From positions 59,805 through 123,804 of the forward strand of contig NZ_SHLX01000027.1 in the NCBI RefSeq assembly GCF_004764705.1: DNA of 64,000 nucleotides, given 5' to 3'. Under the pieces are notes generated by a model that saw nothing but the letters and a program-made list of their open reading frames with translations, was not told where the DNA came from and made no database searches. Origin of the DNA: Paenibacillus cymbidii (GTDB taxonomy: Bacteria; Bacillota; Bacilli; Paenibacillales; NBRC-103111). A program made the translations under genes and the position numbers. Positions 44,213-53,507 of this stretch are shown one piece after another; the stretch's first letter is position 1, and each line of letters starts with the position of its first letter.

Positions 44213-45667
44213 ATGACAACAACTATTGACCGGCTTTCCAACTATATCGGCGGCAAGCGGGTTCCTTCGCGAAGCGGTTCCGCGGAGCCGGTGTTCAACC
44301 CGGCCACGGGAGAAACGCTGGCGGAAGTGCCGCTGTCGTCGGCCGAAGAGGTGCGGCATGCCGTTGAGGTGGCGGCCGAAGCGTTCCGGACGTGGAGCCA
44401 GGTTGCGGTACCGAAACGAGCCAGAATCTTGTTCAGCTACCAGCAGCTTCTCGTGGCCCACTGGGAAGAGTTGGCGAGAATGATCACCATGGAGAACGGC
44501 AAAAGTTACGCGGAGGCGTACGGCGAGGTGCAGCGGGGCATCGAATGCGTCGAGTTCGCGGCAGGCGCGCCTACGCTGATGATGGGCAACATGCTGCCCG
44601 ACATCGCAACGGGAATCGAATCGGGCATGTATCGCTACCCGATCGGCGTGGTCGGCGGCATCGCCCCTTTCAATTTTCCGATGATGGTGCCGTGCTGGAT
44701 GTTCCCGCTGGCCATCGCATGCGGAAACACCTTCGTCCTGAAGCCGTCCGAGCGCACGCCGCTTCTTGCGAACCGTCTCGCGGAATTGTTTGCCGAAGCC
44801 GGGTTGCCGGACGGCGTATTCAATGTTGTCCACGGCGCCAGGGAAGTGGTGACGGAACTGTTGGAAAATGAAACGGTGCGCGCCATCTCCTTCGTCGGGT
44901 CCCAGCCGGTAGCCGCGCATGTTTACAAGACAGCGGCCGCGCACGGGAAGCGGGTGCAGGCGCTCGGCGGCGCGAAGAACCATTCCATCGTCATGCCGGA
45001 CGCGGATTTGAAGCTGGCCGTCAAAGAGATTATCGGCGCCGCCTTCGGCTCGGCGGGAGAACGCTGCATGGCGGCGTCAGTCGTCGTTGCCGTCGGCGAT
45101 ATCGCCGATGCGCTGGTCGCCGAACTGACCGCAGCGGGGCAGCGCATCGTGATCGGCAACGGGCTGGAGCAGAATGTGTTTCTTGGCCCGGTCATCCGGC
45201 AAGCGCACAAGGAACGCACCGTCGCTTACATTCGCAAAGGCGAAGACGAAGGAGCGCGGCTTGTGCTGGACGGCCGCCTTGCGCCGCAAGCGGAGGCGGA
45301 CGGTTATTTCATCGGGCCGACAATATTCGATCACGTGCGCAGCGACATGGCCGTCTGGCGCGATGAAATTTTCGCTCCGGTGCTTTCGATTGCCCGGGTG
45401 AGCACGTTGGAGGAAGCGGTGGAGCTCGCCAATCGTTCCGATTTTGCCAATGGAGCGTGCATTTATACGGACAGCGCCAAAACGATCCGCCGCTTCCGCG
45501 AAACGATCGACGCCGGGATGCTCGGGGTCAATGTGGGGGTGCCGGCGCCGATGGCCTTTTTCCCGTTTTCCGGATACAAAATGTCCTTTTACGGCGATCT
45601 GCATGCGAACGGCCGCGATGGCGTCGAATTTTATACCCGCAAAAAGATGGTCGTGGCCCGCTACTAA
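44213..45667 (+). CDS. mmsA: CoA-acylating methylmalonate-semialdehyde dehydrogenase
   Basis: 484 residues, full length. It converts (methyl)malonate semialdehyde to acetyl- or propionyl-CoA in inositol, valine or beta-alanine breakdown. N154 in PFNFPMM and the catalytic C285 in SAGERCMA are in place; LGGAKNH replaces the ELGGK of ordinary aldehyde dehydrogenases, a mark of the CoA-acylating group. GGGGGAG precedes the ATG. No other iol or val gene is near; a lacI-type gene follows 136 bp on, and the palindrome at 44093 probably ties the two together. Confidence 0.93.
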   Translation: MTTTIDRLSNYIGGKRVPSRSGSAEPVFNPATGETLAEVPLSSAEEVRHAVEVAAEAFRTWSQVAVPKRARILFSYQQLLVAHWEELARMITMENGKSYAEAYGEVQRGIECVEFAAGAPTLMMGNMLPDIATGIESGMYRYPIGVVGGIAPFNFPMMVPCWMFPLAIACGNTFVLKPSERTPLLANRLAELFAEAGLPDGVFNVVHGAREVVTELLENETVRAISFVGSQPVAAHVYKTAAAHGKRVQALGGAKNHSIVMPDADLKLAVKEIIGAAFGSAGERCMAASVVVAVGDIADALVAELTAAGQRIVIGNGLEQNVFLGPVIRQAHKERTVAYIRKGEDEGARLVLDGRLAPQAEADGYFIGPTIFDHVRSDMAVWRDEIFAPVLSIARVSTLEEAVELANRSDFANGACIYTDSAKTIRRFRETIDAGMLGVNVGVPAPMAFFPFSGYKMSFYGDLHANGRDGVEFYTRKKMVVARY

Positions 45668-45803
45668 GCAGCGCATCATTCATTCGTCGGAAGAGCTTTC
45701 GCGAAGGCGGAGGCTCCGCCGGCCCGTGCGCGGAATACCTCCTTTGCGAAAAGATGTGGTATGCTGATGAAAATCCAAACGATTCGACAGGTGAGGAATT
45801 TTC

Positions 45804-46835
45804 ATGGCAACGATCAAAGACATTGCCCGTCATGCGGGAGTTTCTGTGGCTACGGTATCTTACGTGCTGAACGATACTCGTTATGTATCCCCTGACAAGA
45901 AGGAAAATGTGCTGCGGGCGATTCGCGAGCTGAGTTATGTCCCGAATGCGGTGGCCAGAGGATTGCGTGTCCGGAGGAGTCAAACGATCAGTCTGGTGCT
46001 GTCGGATATTACGAATCCGTTCTACCCCGACCTGGCGAGAGCTTGCGAAGAAGTGGCGCGAAGCAAGGGATATGCCTTGAACATGATCAATACCAACGAT
46101 CAACCCGGCGCGGTCGGGCTCGCCGCCAAGCAGCTGCGGGAGGGCAAGGTGGATGGCATGATCGTGTCCACGGCGTTGGAGTTTGACCGCGAGGCGCTGC
46201 TCGACCTGGTGAAGATGGGCTTCCCGGTCGTCCTGGTGCACCGCCGTCTGGACGGCCTCCCGATCGATACGATCGTATCGGATAACGAGGCGGGCGGTTA
46301 TATGGCCGCCAGGCATCTGATCGAGCTCGGCCATCGACGGATTGCCTTCGTCACGGGAGTGAACGGCTCATCCGTCAATATTTCCCGCATGGCCGGCTAC
46401 CGGAGAGCCATGACCGAAGCGGGCATCCGGGTGTTCCCCGAATGGCTGGTTTCCGGAGAAGCCAAATACCGGCCGAGCTACGATGCGGCCGCTGCGTTGC
46501 TGCGGCTTCCGGGCGAGGTGCGCCCTACGGCGATGATCAACTTGAGCGATATCGGCGCGCTCAGCGTACTTGACGCAGCGGCCGACGCCAACGTGCGCGT
46601 GCCGGAGGATTTGGCCGTGATCGGGTTCGACGATCTGTTCTTCGCATCGGCGCGCCAGATTCAACTGACAACGGTTCGCATCCCAAGGTATGAGCTTGGC
46701 AAGCTGGCCGCCGAACGACTGTTCGAGCGCATGACTGCGTCTGCCGATACCGAGCGGCAAGAGACGGTTCTCCCGGTGGAAATGATCGTGCGCAACACTT
46801 GCGGCACTCATTTGCGCACGCGAGCGAATCAATAG
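45804..46835 (+). CDS. LacI-family transcriptional regulator
   Basis: 343 residues. The N-terminal HTH and hinge (TIKDIARHAGVSVATVSYVL, VPNAVARGLRVRRSQTI) precede a periplasmic-binding-like domain (LVLSDITNPFYPDLARACEE, VVLVHRRLDG, IGFDDLFFASARQIQLTTV). The hinge helix and dimer regions are complete, so it should bind a palindrome with a central CG. GTGAGGA precedes the ATG. The likely target is the palindrome before mmsA; the ligand is unknown. Convergent with the broken metallohydrolase/kinase genes. Confidence 0.94.
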   Translation: MATIKDIARHAGVSVATVSYVLNDTRYVSPDKKENVLRAIRELSYVPNAVARGLRVRRSQTISLVLSDITNPFYPDLARACEEVARSKGYALNMINTNDQPGAVGLAAKQLREGKVDGMIVSTALEFDREALLDLVKMGFPVVLVHRRLDGLPIDTIVSDNEAGGYMAARHLIELGHRRIAFVTGVNGSSVNISRMAGYRRAMTEAGIRVFPEWLVSGEAKYRPSYDAAAALLRLPGEVRPTAMINLSDIGALSVLDAAADANVRVPEDLAVIGFDDLFFASARQIQLTTVRIPRYELGKLAAERLFERMTASADTERQETVLPVEMIVRNTCGTHLRTRANQ

Positions 46836-46842
46836 AACTCAC

Positions 46843-47056
46843 TCACGATTCGATCGTCATTCCGTCGTACGCGACCGAGACGGCATACTCGGATTGGTCG
46901 AAGACGTCCTGCATCTCTTCATGCAGCAACGTATGCGCCGTGTTGACGTGGGAAGCGTAGATGGCGGTCCCCGTTCCGACCGCTCCGATTTCCCGCATGC
47001 GGTCCAGCATCAGGAAGAAGTTGGGGATATCGAGATGCCCGCCAACCCGGAGCGGG
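46843..47056 (-). pseudogene. 3' fragment of an MBL-fold metallohydrolase gene
   Basis: About 70 C-terminal codons in one frame: HLDIPNFFLMLDRMREIGAV, then YASHVNTAHTLLHEEMQDVF and YAVSVAYDGMTIES. The SH...H pattern and closing AYDGM match the C-terminus of PhnP-like metallo-beta-lactamase-fold hydrolases. The N-terminal 180 or so residues with the HxHxDH site are absent; upstream in place of them lies the sugar-kinase frame. Its own ATG candidates have no ribosome site. Confidence 0.7.
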
Positions 47057-48259
47057 CACATCCGCAACGCGGTGCGCGATGCCTTCGAGCACGGCTTTCG
47101 CCATTTGCTCGCGATCCGTCCGGAAGCTCAGGCCGACAAATACCCCGCGCGTTTCTCCGTTCCAATAAGGAGCTCCAAGTCCGTTCAAGGACGGGATGAA
47201 CCACGGGGTTTCCCTGTCCGTCGCGCTTTCGGTCCATTCGTCGACCCAGCGCTCCGACCATGTCTGCAGTTGCGCCAAGTCCGCGAACAGGCCGGCCGCC
47301 TGGCAGGCCCACTCGATAGCGGAGCCGGCGGCGAGCACCGCGCCGTCCATCGCATACGCGATGCGCCCGTTGCCCGTCCACGCCACCATGGTGGATATCG
47401 CCGCATCCCGGGTTGCCGGCAATTCGCCGCCGATGTTGGCGTACACGAAGCAGCCGGTGCCGTAAGTGCAGCTTGCCGTCCCCGGGCGGATGCAGTTTTG
47501 GCCGTACAACGCGGCCGGCTGATCGACGAGGCTGACCTTGATCGGCGACCGGATGCCGCACAACGCTTGCGCATCGGTCATGCCGAAATCGCCGGTGGAA
47601 TCGAGCACCCCGGGCAGCCACTGCCGGTCGATCCGCCAATAGGCCAATATGTCTTCGTCCCACTGCAAGCTGCCGATATGAAACAGCTGCGTGCGCGCGG
47701 CGGTCGAAACGTCCGTGACGAACGAGCGGCCGCCCGTCATCTGCCAGATGAGCCACGAATCGAGCGTTCCGCACACCGCGGTGCCCTCCTCGATGCCACG
47801 CCGGACGGCGGGCACCTCATTGGCCATCCAACGTATTTTGGTCGCGGAATAATACGAATCGATCGGCAGCCCGGTCTTCGCGATCACGCGTTCCGGCAAG
47901 TCGGCATCGTGCCGCCAGCTGTCGGCAAGCGTTGCGGATCGTTTGCACGACCATACGACGGCCCTGCATAACGGCTCGCCTGTTCGCCGATCCCAGAACA
48001 GCGCCGTTTCCCCTTGGCCGGCCAGCCCCTCCGCGGCGATCGATGCGGGATCGATTGCCGCGCCGTCAAGAGCTTCTGCAACCGCGCGCTTCACTTGCTC
48101 CCAAATGTCCAGCGGGTCGTGCTCCACCCAGCCGGGCTGCGGATAATATTGCGCATGCTTGCGGTACGATTGCGAAACGACGGCTTGCCTGCGATCCAGA
48201 AGGAGCACTTTGGTTCCGGTCGTTCCTTGATCGATAGCAAGCAGCAGGCCGTTGTCCAT
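46919..48259 (-). pseudogene. Truncated FGGY-family sugar/glycerol kinase gene
   Basis: From MDNGLLLAIDQGTTGTKVLL the frame is a normal FGGY kinase: phosphate-1 motif DQGTTGTK, RAVVWSCKR, GTLDSWLIWQM, DVSTAARTQLF and YGTGCFVYANIGGE up to LEGIAHRVADV (about 47057). There homology stops; 45 unrelated codons follow, read from the other frame of the metallohydrolase fragment. The missing ~95 residues hold part of the ATP-binding domain, so the protein should be inactive. GGAGG seven bases before the ATG at 48259 sets the start. The joint looks like one deletion spanning the ends of two genes. Confidence 0.8.
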
Positions 48260-48397
48260 GGCCATTCCTCCAACATTCGCTTGAAACGCAGTTGCGTCAC
48301 TTGCTCTCGAAAAGTGGACCGCCGCGTCGTAACTTGCGCGGATACGCTGCCGCTCGTGCTTGCCGCCAGCGGCGGCTGCGCCATATGGCTCCGGGCG

Positions 48398-48587
48398 AAT
48401 AAGCCATAAAAAGTTGCTTATCGGACTCATTTTGGGGTGCCGATCGAAAATTGCCAGTGAAAACACGGGTTATTTGAGCCAAACAGCCCCAATCCGGGCA
48501 AATTTGCACGAATAGCCAGTGAAATCACTGGCTATTTTGTTGCGCCTGCTCACTTTAAGCGGAATAGGCCATAAAACAGGGTCTATT
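48398..48587. repeat. A-B-B-A four-palindrome element, copy 4
   Basis: Palindromes at 48398-48422 (A), 48448-48475 (B, degenerate), 48511-48536 (B) and 48563-48587 (A). Centres are 51.5, 62 and 51.5 bp apart. It lies in the divergent gap between the kinase remnant and the sleB-like gene and fills most of that gap. Confidence 0.9.
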
Positions 48588-48687
48588 TCGCCAACCCCAC
48601 CCCGATTCGCCCCGTGTAAAACATTACCAGCCCCTCCGCGGCCTCTACTCCTCATTGGGCATTTCGGCTTTTTCCACATATTAGGTG

Positions 48688-48717
48688 TTGATCCTTCTAT
48701 CTCACTCCTTCATAATC
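48688..48717 (+). promoter_or_regulatory. Promoter of the sleB-like gene
   Basis: TTGATC (48688-48693), 17-bp spacer, CATAAT (48711-48716). The overlapping TGA...CATAATC also faintly resembles a sigma-G site, which would suit a spore hydrolase. Confidence 0.5.
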
Positions 48718-48745
48718 GCATGTAACCGAAAGGAGTGAATCATCT

Positions 48746-49402
48746 GTGAAAAAATGGAACGTTGCTATCGCCCTTCTCGCGAGTATGTTGTTTCTCGGGA
48801 TCGGCAGCGGACAACCTCAATATGCTCAAGCGGCTCCCGCTTCGATATTGAAACAAGGCAGCGCAAACGGCGATGTTTGGGACGTGCAATTCCGGCTCAA
48901 ATTGCTCGGCTATTACGAGTTGAAGCTCGACGGCATGTACGGGCCCGGCACGGCAACCGCCGTGCAAAACTTCCAAAGCGACTACGGCCTGAGCGCCGAC
49001 GGCGTTACCGGTCCGGCCACGACGCAAGCGCTGCAAACTTTTTCGCTGAATCGGAGCGAGCTGGATATATTGGCCAAAGTCATTTACAGCGAAGCGCGGG
49101 GCGAGTCGTACGAAGGACAGGTGGCGGTCGGAGCGGTCGTCATGAACCGGATCGAGTCCGGCAGCTTCGGCGACGACATCGAGGATGTCGTGTTTCAACG
49201 CGGCGCCTTCACCGCGGTCAGCGACGGCCAGTACAACCTGACGCCGGACGAGACGGCTTATCAGGCTGCCGAAGACGCCGTGCGGGGCTGGGACCCGACG
49301 GGCGACGCGCTGTATTACTTCAATCCGAAGACCGCCACCAGCGCATGGATCTGGTCGCGGCCGCAGACGGTGCAGATCGGCAATCATATTTTTGCCCAAT
49401 AG
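48746..49402 (+). CDS. Spore cortex hydrolase, SleB-like
   Basis: 218 residues. A signal peptide (MKKWNVAIALLASMLFLGIG) is followed by a peptidoglycan-binding type 1 domain (DVQFRLKLLGYYELKLDGMY, TATAVQNFQ) and a SleB-type hydrolase_2 domain (VIYSEARGESYEGQVAVGAV, QYNLTPDETAYQAAEDA) with the catalytic Glu in SEARGES. It would cleave cortex muramic-lactam peptidoglycan during germination. It is shorter than SleB (~300) because it lacks the middle linker; a vegetative role is possible. AAGGAG precedes the GTG start. Confidence 0.9.
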   Translation: MKKWNVAIALLASMLFLGIGSGQPQYAQAAPASILKQGSANGDVWDVQFRLKLLGYYELKLDGMYGPGTATAVQNFQSDYGLSADGVTGPATTQALQTFSLNRSELDILAKVIYSEARGESYEGQVAVGAVVMNRIESGSFGDDIEDVVFQRGAFTAVSDGQYNLTPDETAYQAAEDAVRGWDPTGDALYYFNPKTATSAWIWSRPQTVQIGNHIFAQ

Positions 49403-49421
49403 GAATTACGTTCCCGCAAAT

Positions 49422-49454
49422 AACGAGCGGCCCGGTCAACGGGCGGCTCGTTTT
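49422..49454 (+). terminator. Intrinsic terminator after the sleB-like gene
   Basis: AACGAGCGGCCCG (49422-49434) with CGGGCGGCTCGTT (49440-49452), one mismatch, then TTTT. Confidence 0.75.
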
Positions 49455-49538
49455 CGAGTCATGTTGCGGAACAGCTCCGCTTGGCGAACAATCCGAAAAT
49501 GGCACGGGTTTCTCTCGCCGATGCACCGTCCTGCGTTC

Positions 49539-50303
49539 TTACGGTGCTGTTACATTAGTGAGCGAGGTGATTTTACATATCGAAATAGCGGCGAAATCAA
49601 CCGCCGGAGTGACGTCAAGAATGACAATGCCTTCTCCCGTTCTAACAATCGTTGCATTCTGAATGTTGTTAAAAAAACCAAAGCCGGCTGTCGTTACATC
49701 GGTAGTTGACCCAATATTCTGATTCAAGAATTCGCGTAATGGCGCCTCGCAACATGCACAATCTCCGGTTCTGGGTGTCATAGGCGGTTGAAGCAGCGTA
49801 ACGTTCTGCACTTGCGGAGCGGCAACGCCAATCACTTCGCAAATGGGAACTACCGATACGTTGGCTCCCTGGGTAATCGTGACCAGGAAATTACTCACGC
49901 TATTGATGGTCGAATTAACAAAAGTTCCAGGCGGGTTGCTGGTCGTACCCAGCGTAACGCCAGGCACGTTCACTAATTGCGACAAAACATTTTGCATCGG
50001 ATTCACGCAACAGTCGCATTCGGACGAAGCCGGCGGGCCTGCCGGCCCTTGCGGACCTTGAAGCCCTTGCGGCCCTTGCGGTCCTACCGGACCTTGCGAG
50101 CCTGTCAGTCCCTGCGGTCCTTGCGGTCCTGCCGGGCCCTGGATGCCCGTTTGTCCCTGGGGACCTGTCAGTCCCTGCGGCCCTTGAGGTCCCGCAGCTC
50201 CTTGGCATTTTACCCTTACCACCTTGTTAACGATCTTTCTTTTTTTGGGGCAACAAACGATCGGCTTACGGCATTTCTTTTTGTGATGAACCAAAGCTCC
50301 CAT
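49539..50303 (-). CDS. Collagen-like protein, spore-surface (exosporium) type
   Basis: 254 residues. N-terminus MGALVHHKKKCRKPIVCCPK is basic and Cys-rich; G35-P91 holds 19 uninterrupted Gly-X-Y triplets (mostly GPQ and GPA), then a Cys-rich block (SECDCCVNP) and a C-terminal domain with two similar halves, each carrying a paired-Cys motif (CDCCVNPMQ and CACCEAPLRE). This layout resembles exosporium/spore-crust collagen-like proteins of spore formers. GGGAGG precedes the ATG at 50303. A CATAGGATA -10 fits late mother-cell sigma factors. Base composition is more AT-rich than its neighbours. Confidence 0.85.
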   Translation of the reverse strand: MGALVHHKKKCRKPIVCCPKKRKIVNKVVRVKCQGAAGPQGPQGLTGPQGQTGIQGPAGPQGPQGLTGSQGPVGPQGPQGLQGPQGPAGPPASSECDCCVNPMQNVLSQLVNVPGVTLGTTSNPPGTFVNSTINSVSNFLVTITQGANVSVVPICEVIGVAAPQVQNVTLLQPPMTPRTGDCACCEAPLREFLNQNIGSTTDVTTAGFGFFNNIQNATIVRTGEGIVILDVTPAVDFAAISICKITSLTNVTAP

Positions 50304-50333
50304 GAAAATAAGCACCTCCCGGTTGGAATGGTT

Positions 50334-50342
50334 TATCCTATG
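50334..50342 (-). promoter_or_regulatory. Candidate sigma-K/sigma-E -10 of the collagen-like gene
   Basis: Minus strand CATAGGATA matches CATANNNTA, 31 bases before the ATG; the -35 is not clear. Confidence 0.4.
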
Positions 50343-50572
50343 GGGGACAAACATCCATTGGGTTGGACTAATATCTAGTAAAAGCTTGGATAAGAATCTA
50401 AAAAAACAAAAATAGATGTTTGACTCGTATGATCTTCATCTCGCTAATGCCGCGATGTCCCGATTGTTCGGCAATAACGGGAATCCGCCCGCTTCGGCTT
50501 GAGATTGGCCGCGCCGCGTCATATGATTAGCTGGTAGCAGGAGTGGAGTTGGGAAAAAGGAGACTTGCCGCG

Positions 50573-51232
50573 ATGACCGCCATACCTGCAGGACGCATCC
50601 TGATCATGACCGCCGTCGACGCGGAGCGCGACGCCGTGCTGCGCGGCCTGCGCGGCGCGGACGGCTTCGACGTCCGGCTCGCCGGCGTCGGCCCGGCGCT
50701 GGCAGCCGCGCGCACCGCCGCGGCGCTGGCCGGCGGGGCGTACCGGCTCGCAATCAGCGCCGGCATCGGCGGCGGCTTCGCCGGGCGCGCAGCCGTCGGC
50801 ACGCTGGCCGTCGCCAGCGCCATTGTCGCCGCCGACCTTGGCGCCGAAACGCCGGACGGCTTCCGCGGCGTGGACGCGCTCGGCTTCGGCAGCACGCGCG
50901 TGCCCGTAGACGCCGCGCTGGCCGAGCGGCTGACCGCGGCGCTGCGCGAAGCCGGGCTGGCCGCCTGCTGCGGCCCCGTGCTGACGGTGTCGACCGCGAC
51001 CGGCACCGCCGCCACCGCGGCCGAACTGCAAGCGCGCGTGCCGGGCGCCGTCGCCGAAGCGATGGAAGGCTTCGGCGTCGCCGCGGCCGCAGCCGATAAC
51101 GGCGTGCCGGCGCTGGAGCTGCGCGCGATATCGAACGCGGTCGGACCGCGCGACCGGAGCGCCTGGCGCATCGGCGACGCGCTTGCCGCGCTGGAAGCGG
51201 CAAGCGTTCATTTACCGGAGGTGCTACGATGA
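50573..51232 (+). CDS. mqnB: Futalosine hydrolase
   Basis: 219 residues of the nucleoside-phosphorylase fold: ILIMTAVDAERDAVLRGL at the N-terminus, AISAGIGGGF, DLGAETPDGF and EAMEGFGVAAAAADNGVPALE. It cleaves futalosine to release hypoxanthine in the alternative menaquinone pathway. AAGGAG ten bases before the ATG at 50573 is better spaced than the longer frame from 50543. The gene is extremely GC- and Ala-rich. It overlaps mqnD by 4 bp (ATGA). Confidence 0.93.
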   Translation: MTAIPAGRILIMTAVDAERDAVLRGLRGADGFDVRLAGVGPALAAARTAAALAGGAYRLAISAGIGGGFAGRAAVGTLAVASAIVAADLGAETPDGFRGVDALGFGSTRVPVDAALAERLTAALREAGLAACCGPVLTVSTATGTAATAAELQARVPGAVAEAMEGFGVAAAAADNGVPALELRAISNAVGPRDRSAWRIGDALAALEAASVHLPEVLR

Positions 51233-52089
51233 CAACAAAGAAGGGCAGCGACGCGCTGCCGATCGCTTTCTCTCCGTGTCCGAACGACACGTTCGTGTTT
51301 CACGCGCTTGTCCATGGGCTCGTGCCGGGCGCACCGCAGCTTGACGTGACCTACGCCGACATCGACATTACGAACCGGCTTGCCGCCGGGCCGGACGGGC
51401 TCGACGTGATGAAGATTTCTTACGCCGCGCTCCCCTGGGTGCTGGGCGACTATGCGCTGCTGCCGTGCGGCGGCGCGCTCGGCCGCGGCTGCGGCCCGCT
51501 CGTGCTGACGGCGGGCGCCGCAACGCCTGCGGATCTTGCCGGCAAACGCGTCGCCGTGCCGAGCGATCGCTCGACGGCGTACTTGCTGTTCCGGCTCTGG
51601 GCGGCGCAGACGATTCCCGGCGGCGTCGGCGAGATCGTCGTGATGCCGTTCCACGAAATCATGCCCGCCGTGCGCGACGGCGCGATCGACGCCGGACTCG
51701 TGATCCACGAAGCGCGTTTCACGTACCCGAACTACGGGCTGACGATGCTGACCGACCTCGGCAGCTGGTGGGAGACCGACACCGGGCTGCCGATTCCGCT
51801 CGGCGCGATCGTCATTCGCCGCTCGCTGCTGCCCGAACGCGACAAGCTCGCCGGCTGGATCCGCGCCTCGGTCGAATACGCGTGGGCGCATCCGGAAGCG
51901 TCGCGCGGCTACGTGCTCGAGCATTCGCAGGAGCTGGCGCCGGAAGTGGTGCAGGCGCACATTGACCTGTACGTCAATTCCTTCACCGCCGAGCTTGGCG
52001 AGGACGGCTACGCCGCTGTCGAAGCGCTGCTTGGCCGCGCAGCGAAGGATGGGCTCGTTCCCGCCTTCGACCTGATCTTGCTGCGCTGA
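51229..52089 (+). CDS. mqnD: 1,4-dihydroxy-6-naphthoate synthase
   Basis: 286 residues, periplasmic-binding-protein fold. Signature SPCPNDTFVFHALVHG, then DVMKISYAALPWVLGDYALL, CGPLVLT, HEARFTYPNYGLTMLTDLG and IPLGAIVIRR. It converts cyclic dehypoxanthine futalosine to 1,4-dihydroxy-6-naphthoate. Translationally coupled to mqnB and closed by a terminator. MqnA and MqnC are not in the window. Confidence 0.95.
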   Translation: MTTKKGSDALPIAFSPCPNDTFVFHALVHGLVPGAPQLDVTYADIDITNRLAAGPDGLDVMKISYAALPWVLGDYALLPCGGALGRGCGPLVLTAGAATPADLAGKRVAVPSDRSTAYLLFRLWAAQTIPGGVGEIVVMPFHEIMPAVRDGAIDAGLVIHEARFTYPNYGLTMLTDLGSWWETDTGLPIPLGAIVIRRSLLPERDKLAGWIRASVEYAWAHPEASRGYVLEHSQELAPEVVQAHIDLYVNSFTAELGEDGYAAVEALLGRAAKDGLVPAFDLILLR

Positions 52090-52102
52090 GCGAGGATGAG
52101 GT

Positions 52103-52153
52103 AAAAAAACGCAACCGCCGGCTCCGTTTTTAACGGAGTTGGGGTTGCGTTTT
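52103..52153. terminator. Two-way terminator between mqnD and the MFS gene
   Basis: AAACGCAACC (52107-52116) with GGTTGCGTTT (52143-52152), enclosing an inner hairpin; the stop codon of the MFS gene lies in the loop. Confidence 0.8.
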
Positions 52154-53317
52154 GGCGTTGGCGCGGCGATGGTGCAGCAAGTAGTAAACGCCGGAAGATG
52201 CAAAAACGATCAGCGCCGCCAGCACATACATGTCGCGGTAGCTCGTATGCGCGGCAACGACGCCCAGCACGGACGAACCGATGCCGTAACCGGAGTCGAA
52301 AAACAGGAAAAACGTCCCCGTCGCCAAGCCGCGCCGGTGCGCGGGCGACTGCTGGATCGCAATCGTCTGGTAGCTCGGCAGCAGCGCTCCATAACCAAGG
52401 CCAAGCACCGCCCCCGCGGCAAGGAACGCAACCGGCGCATAGGCCAGCCCAAGCCAGATCATGCCGCCGGCGAACAGCAGCAGGCCGCCGTACACGAGCC
52501 CGTTCGGACCGGAGCGGTCATACCGGCGCCCGGTGAACGGCCGCGATACGACGATCGTCGCCGCGAACACCATAAAGAAGTAGCTGGCGATCGCGCCGAA
52601 GCCGATTTCTTTGGCATATACGGACAGGAAAGTCGATATCGTGCCGTAGGCGAATGCCAGCAGCGTTCCCGTCAGCGAAATCGGAATCGCTTCCTCGACC
52701 ACGTAACGCCGCCAGCCGACTGCCTGCCCCGCCTTTGCCGCCCCGGCCGGCCGCGCCGGAATGCGCAGCACCGCGCCGGAAGCGAGCGCCAGCAGCGCAA
52801 ACAGCAAACAAGTCAGGAACATCGCGTTCATCTCGTATTGCTCGACAATCGACAACCCGATGAACGGGCCGATTACCATCGCCAGACTCATGAACAAACC
52901 GAAGTAGCCGATCCCTTCGCCCTTGCGATGCTCCGGCACAAAATCGACCGCAATCGCCCCCGTCGCCGTCGCCGCAATGCCGAAGCCGATGCCGTGGGCC
53001 ACGCGCAGCAGAAGCAGCACGTAATAATCGTGCACGAAGCTGTAGGCGACGCTGCAGACGAGGAACAGCACCAGCGAAAAGAGTACGATCTTCTTGCGGT
53101 TCCACTCGTCCAGCCATCGGCCGGCAATCGGCCGGAACACGACATTGGCCAGAATGAACGCCGTCATCACCAGCCCGATCCGCTCCTTGCCGACCTGAAG
53201 CGATTCCTCTACATAAACCGGCAGCGTAACCGCCAGCATATAAAACACCAGAAACAGAAAAAAACTGCTCAAACAAACCGCCACATAGTTGCGGTTCCAC
53301 AGCTTGTCCTCCGCCAT
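52130..53317 (-). CDS. MFS transporter
   Basis: 395 residues, 12 helices. It starts MAEDKLWNRNYVAVCLSSFF; motifs RPIAGRWLDEWNRKKIVLFS (motif A) and RVAHGIGFGIAATATGAIAV (motif C-like). The second half has the mirrored SRPFTGRRYDR. AAAGG precedes the ATG at 53317; the longer frame to 53452 has no ribosome site. It resembles YfcJ/drug-type exporters; the substrate is unknown. Divergent from adaA. Confidence 0.88.
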   Translation of the reverse strand: MAEDKLWNRNYVAVCLSSFFLFLVFYMLAVTLPVYVEESLQVGKERIGLVMTAFILANVVFRPIAGRWLDEWNRKKIVLFSLVLFLVCSVAYSFVHDYYVLLLLRVAHGIGFGIAATATGAIAVDFVPEHRKGEGIGYFGLFMSLAMVIGPFIGLSIVEQYEMNAMFLTCLLFALLALASGAVLRIPARPAGAAKAGQAVGWRRYVVEEAIPISLTGTLLAFAYGTISTFLSVYAKEIGFGAIASYFFMVFAATIVVSRPFTGRRYDRSGPNGLVYGGLLLFAGGMIWLGLAYAPVAFLAAGAVLGLGYGALLPSYQTIAIQQSPAHRRGLATGTFFLFFDSGYGIGSSVLGVVAAHTSYRDMYVLAALIVFASSGVYYLLHHRRANAKTQPQLR

Positions 53318-53507
53318 GCGCGCCTTTCCCCCCGCCACAAATTCCCGTCTTCTTCGGCAGGCATCCGAACCGATGCCCTTGATTATAGGAGAGCGCTCCC
53401 CACGTGTCAAAAAAAGCCGGCATCCGGCGGTCTGGCAATGACACCGCAACATTTCGAATGCGGACGTGCGGCGGTCTGGGGTAAACTAGAAGCATGAGGT
53501 GATGCGG

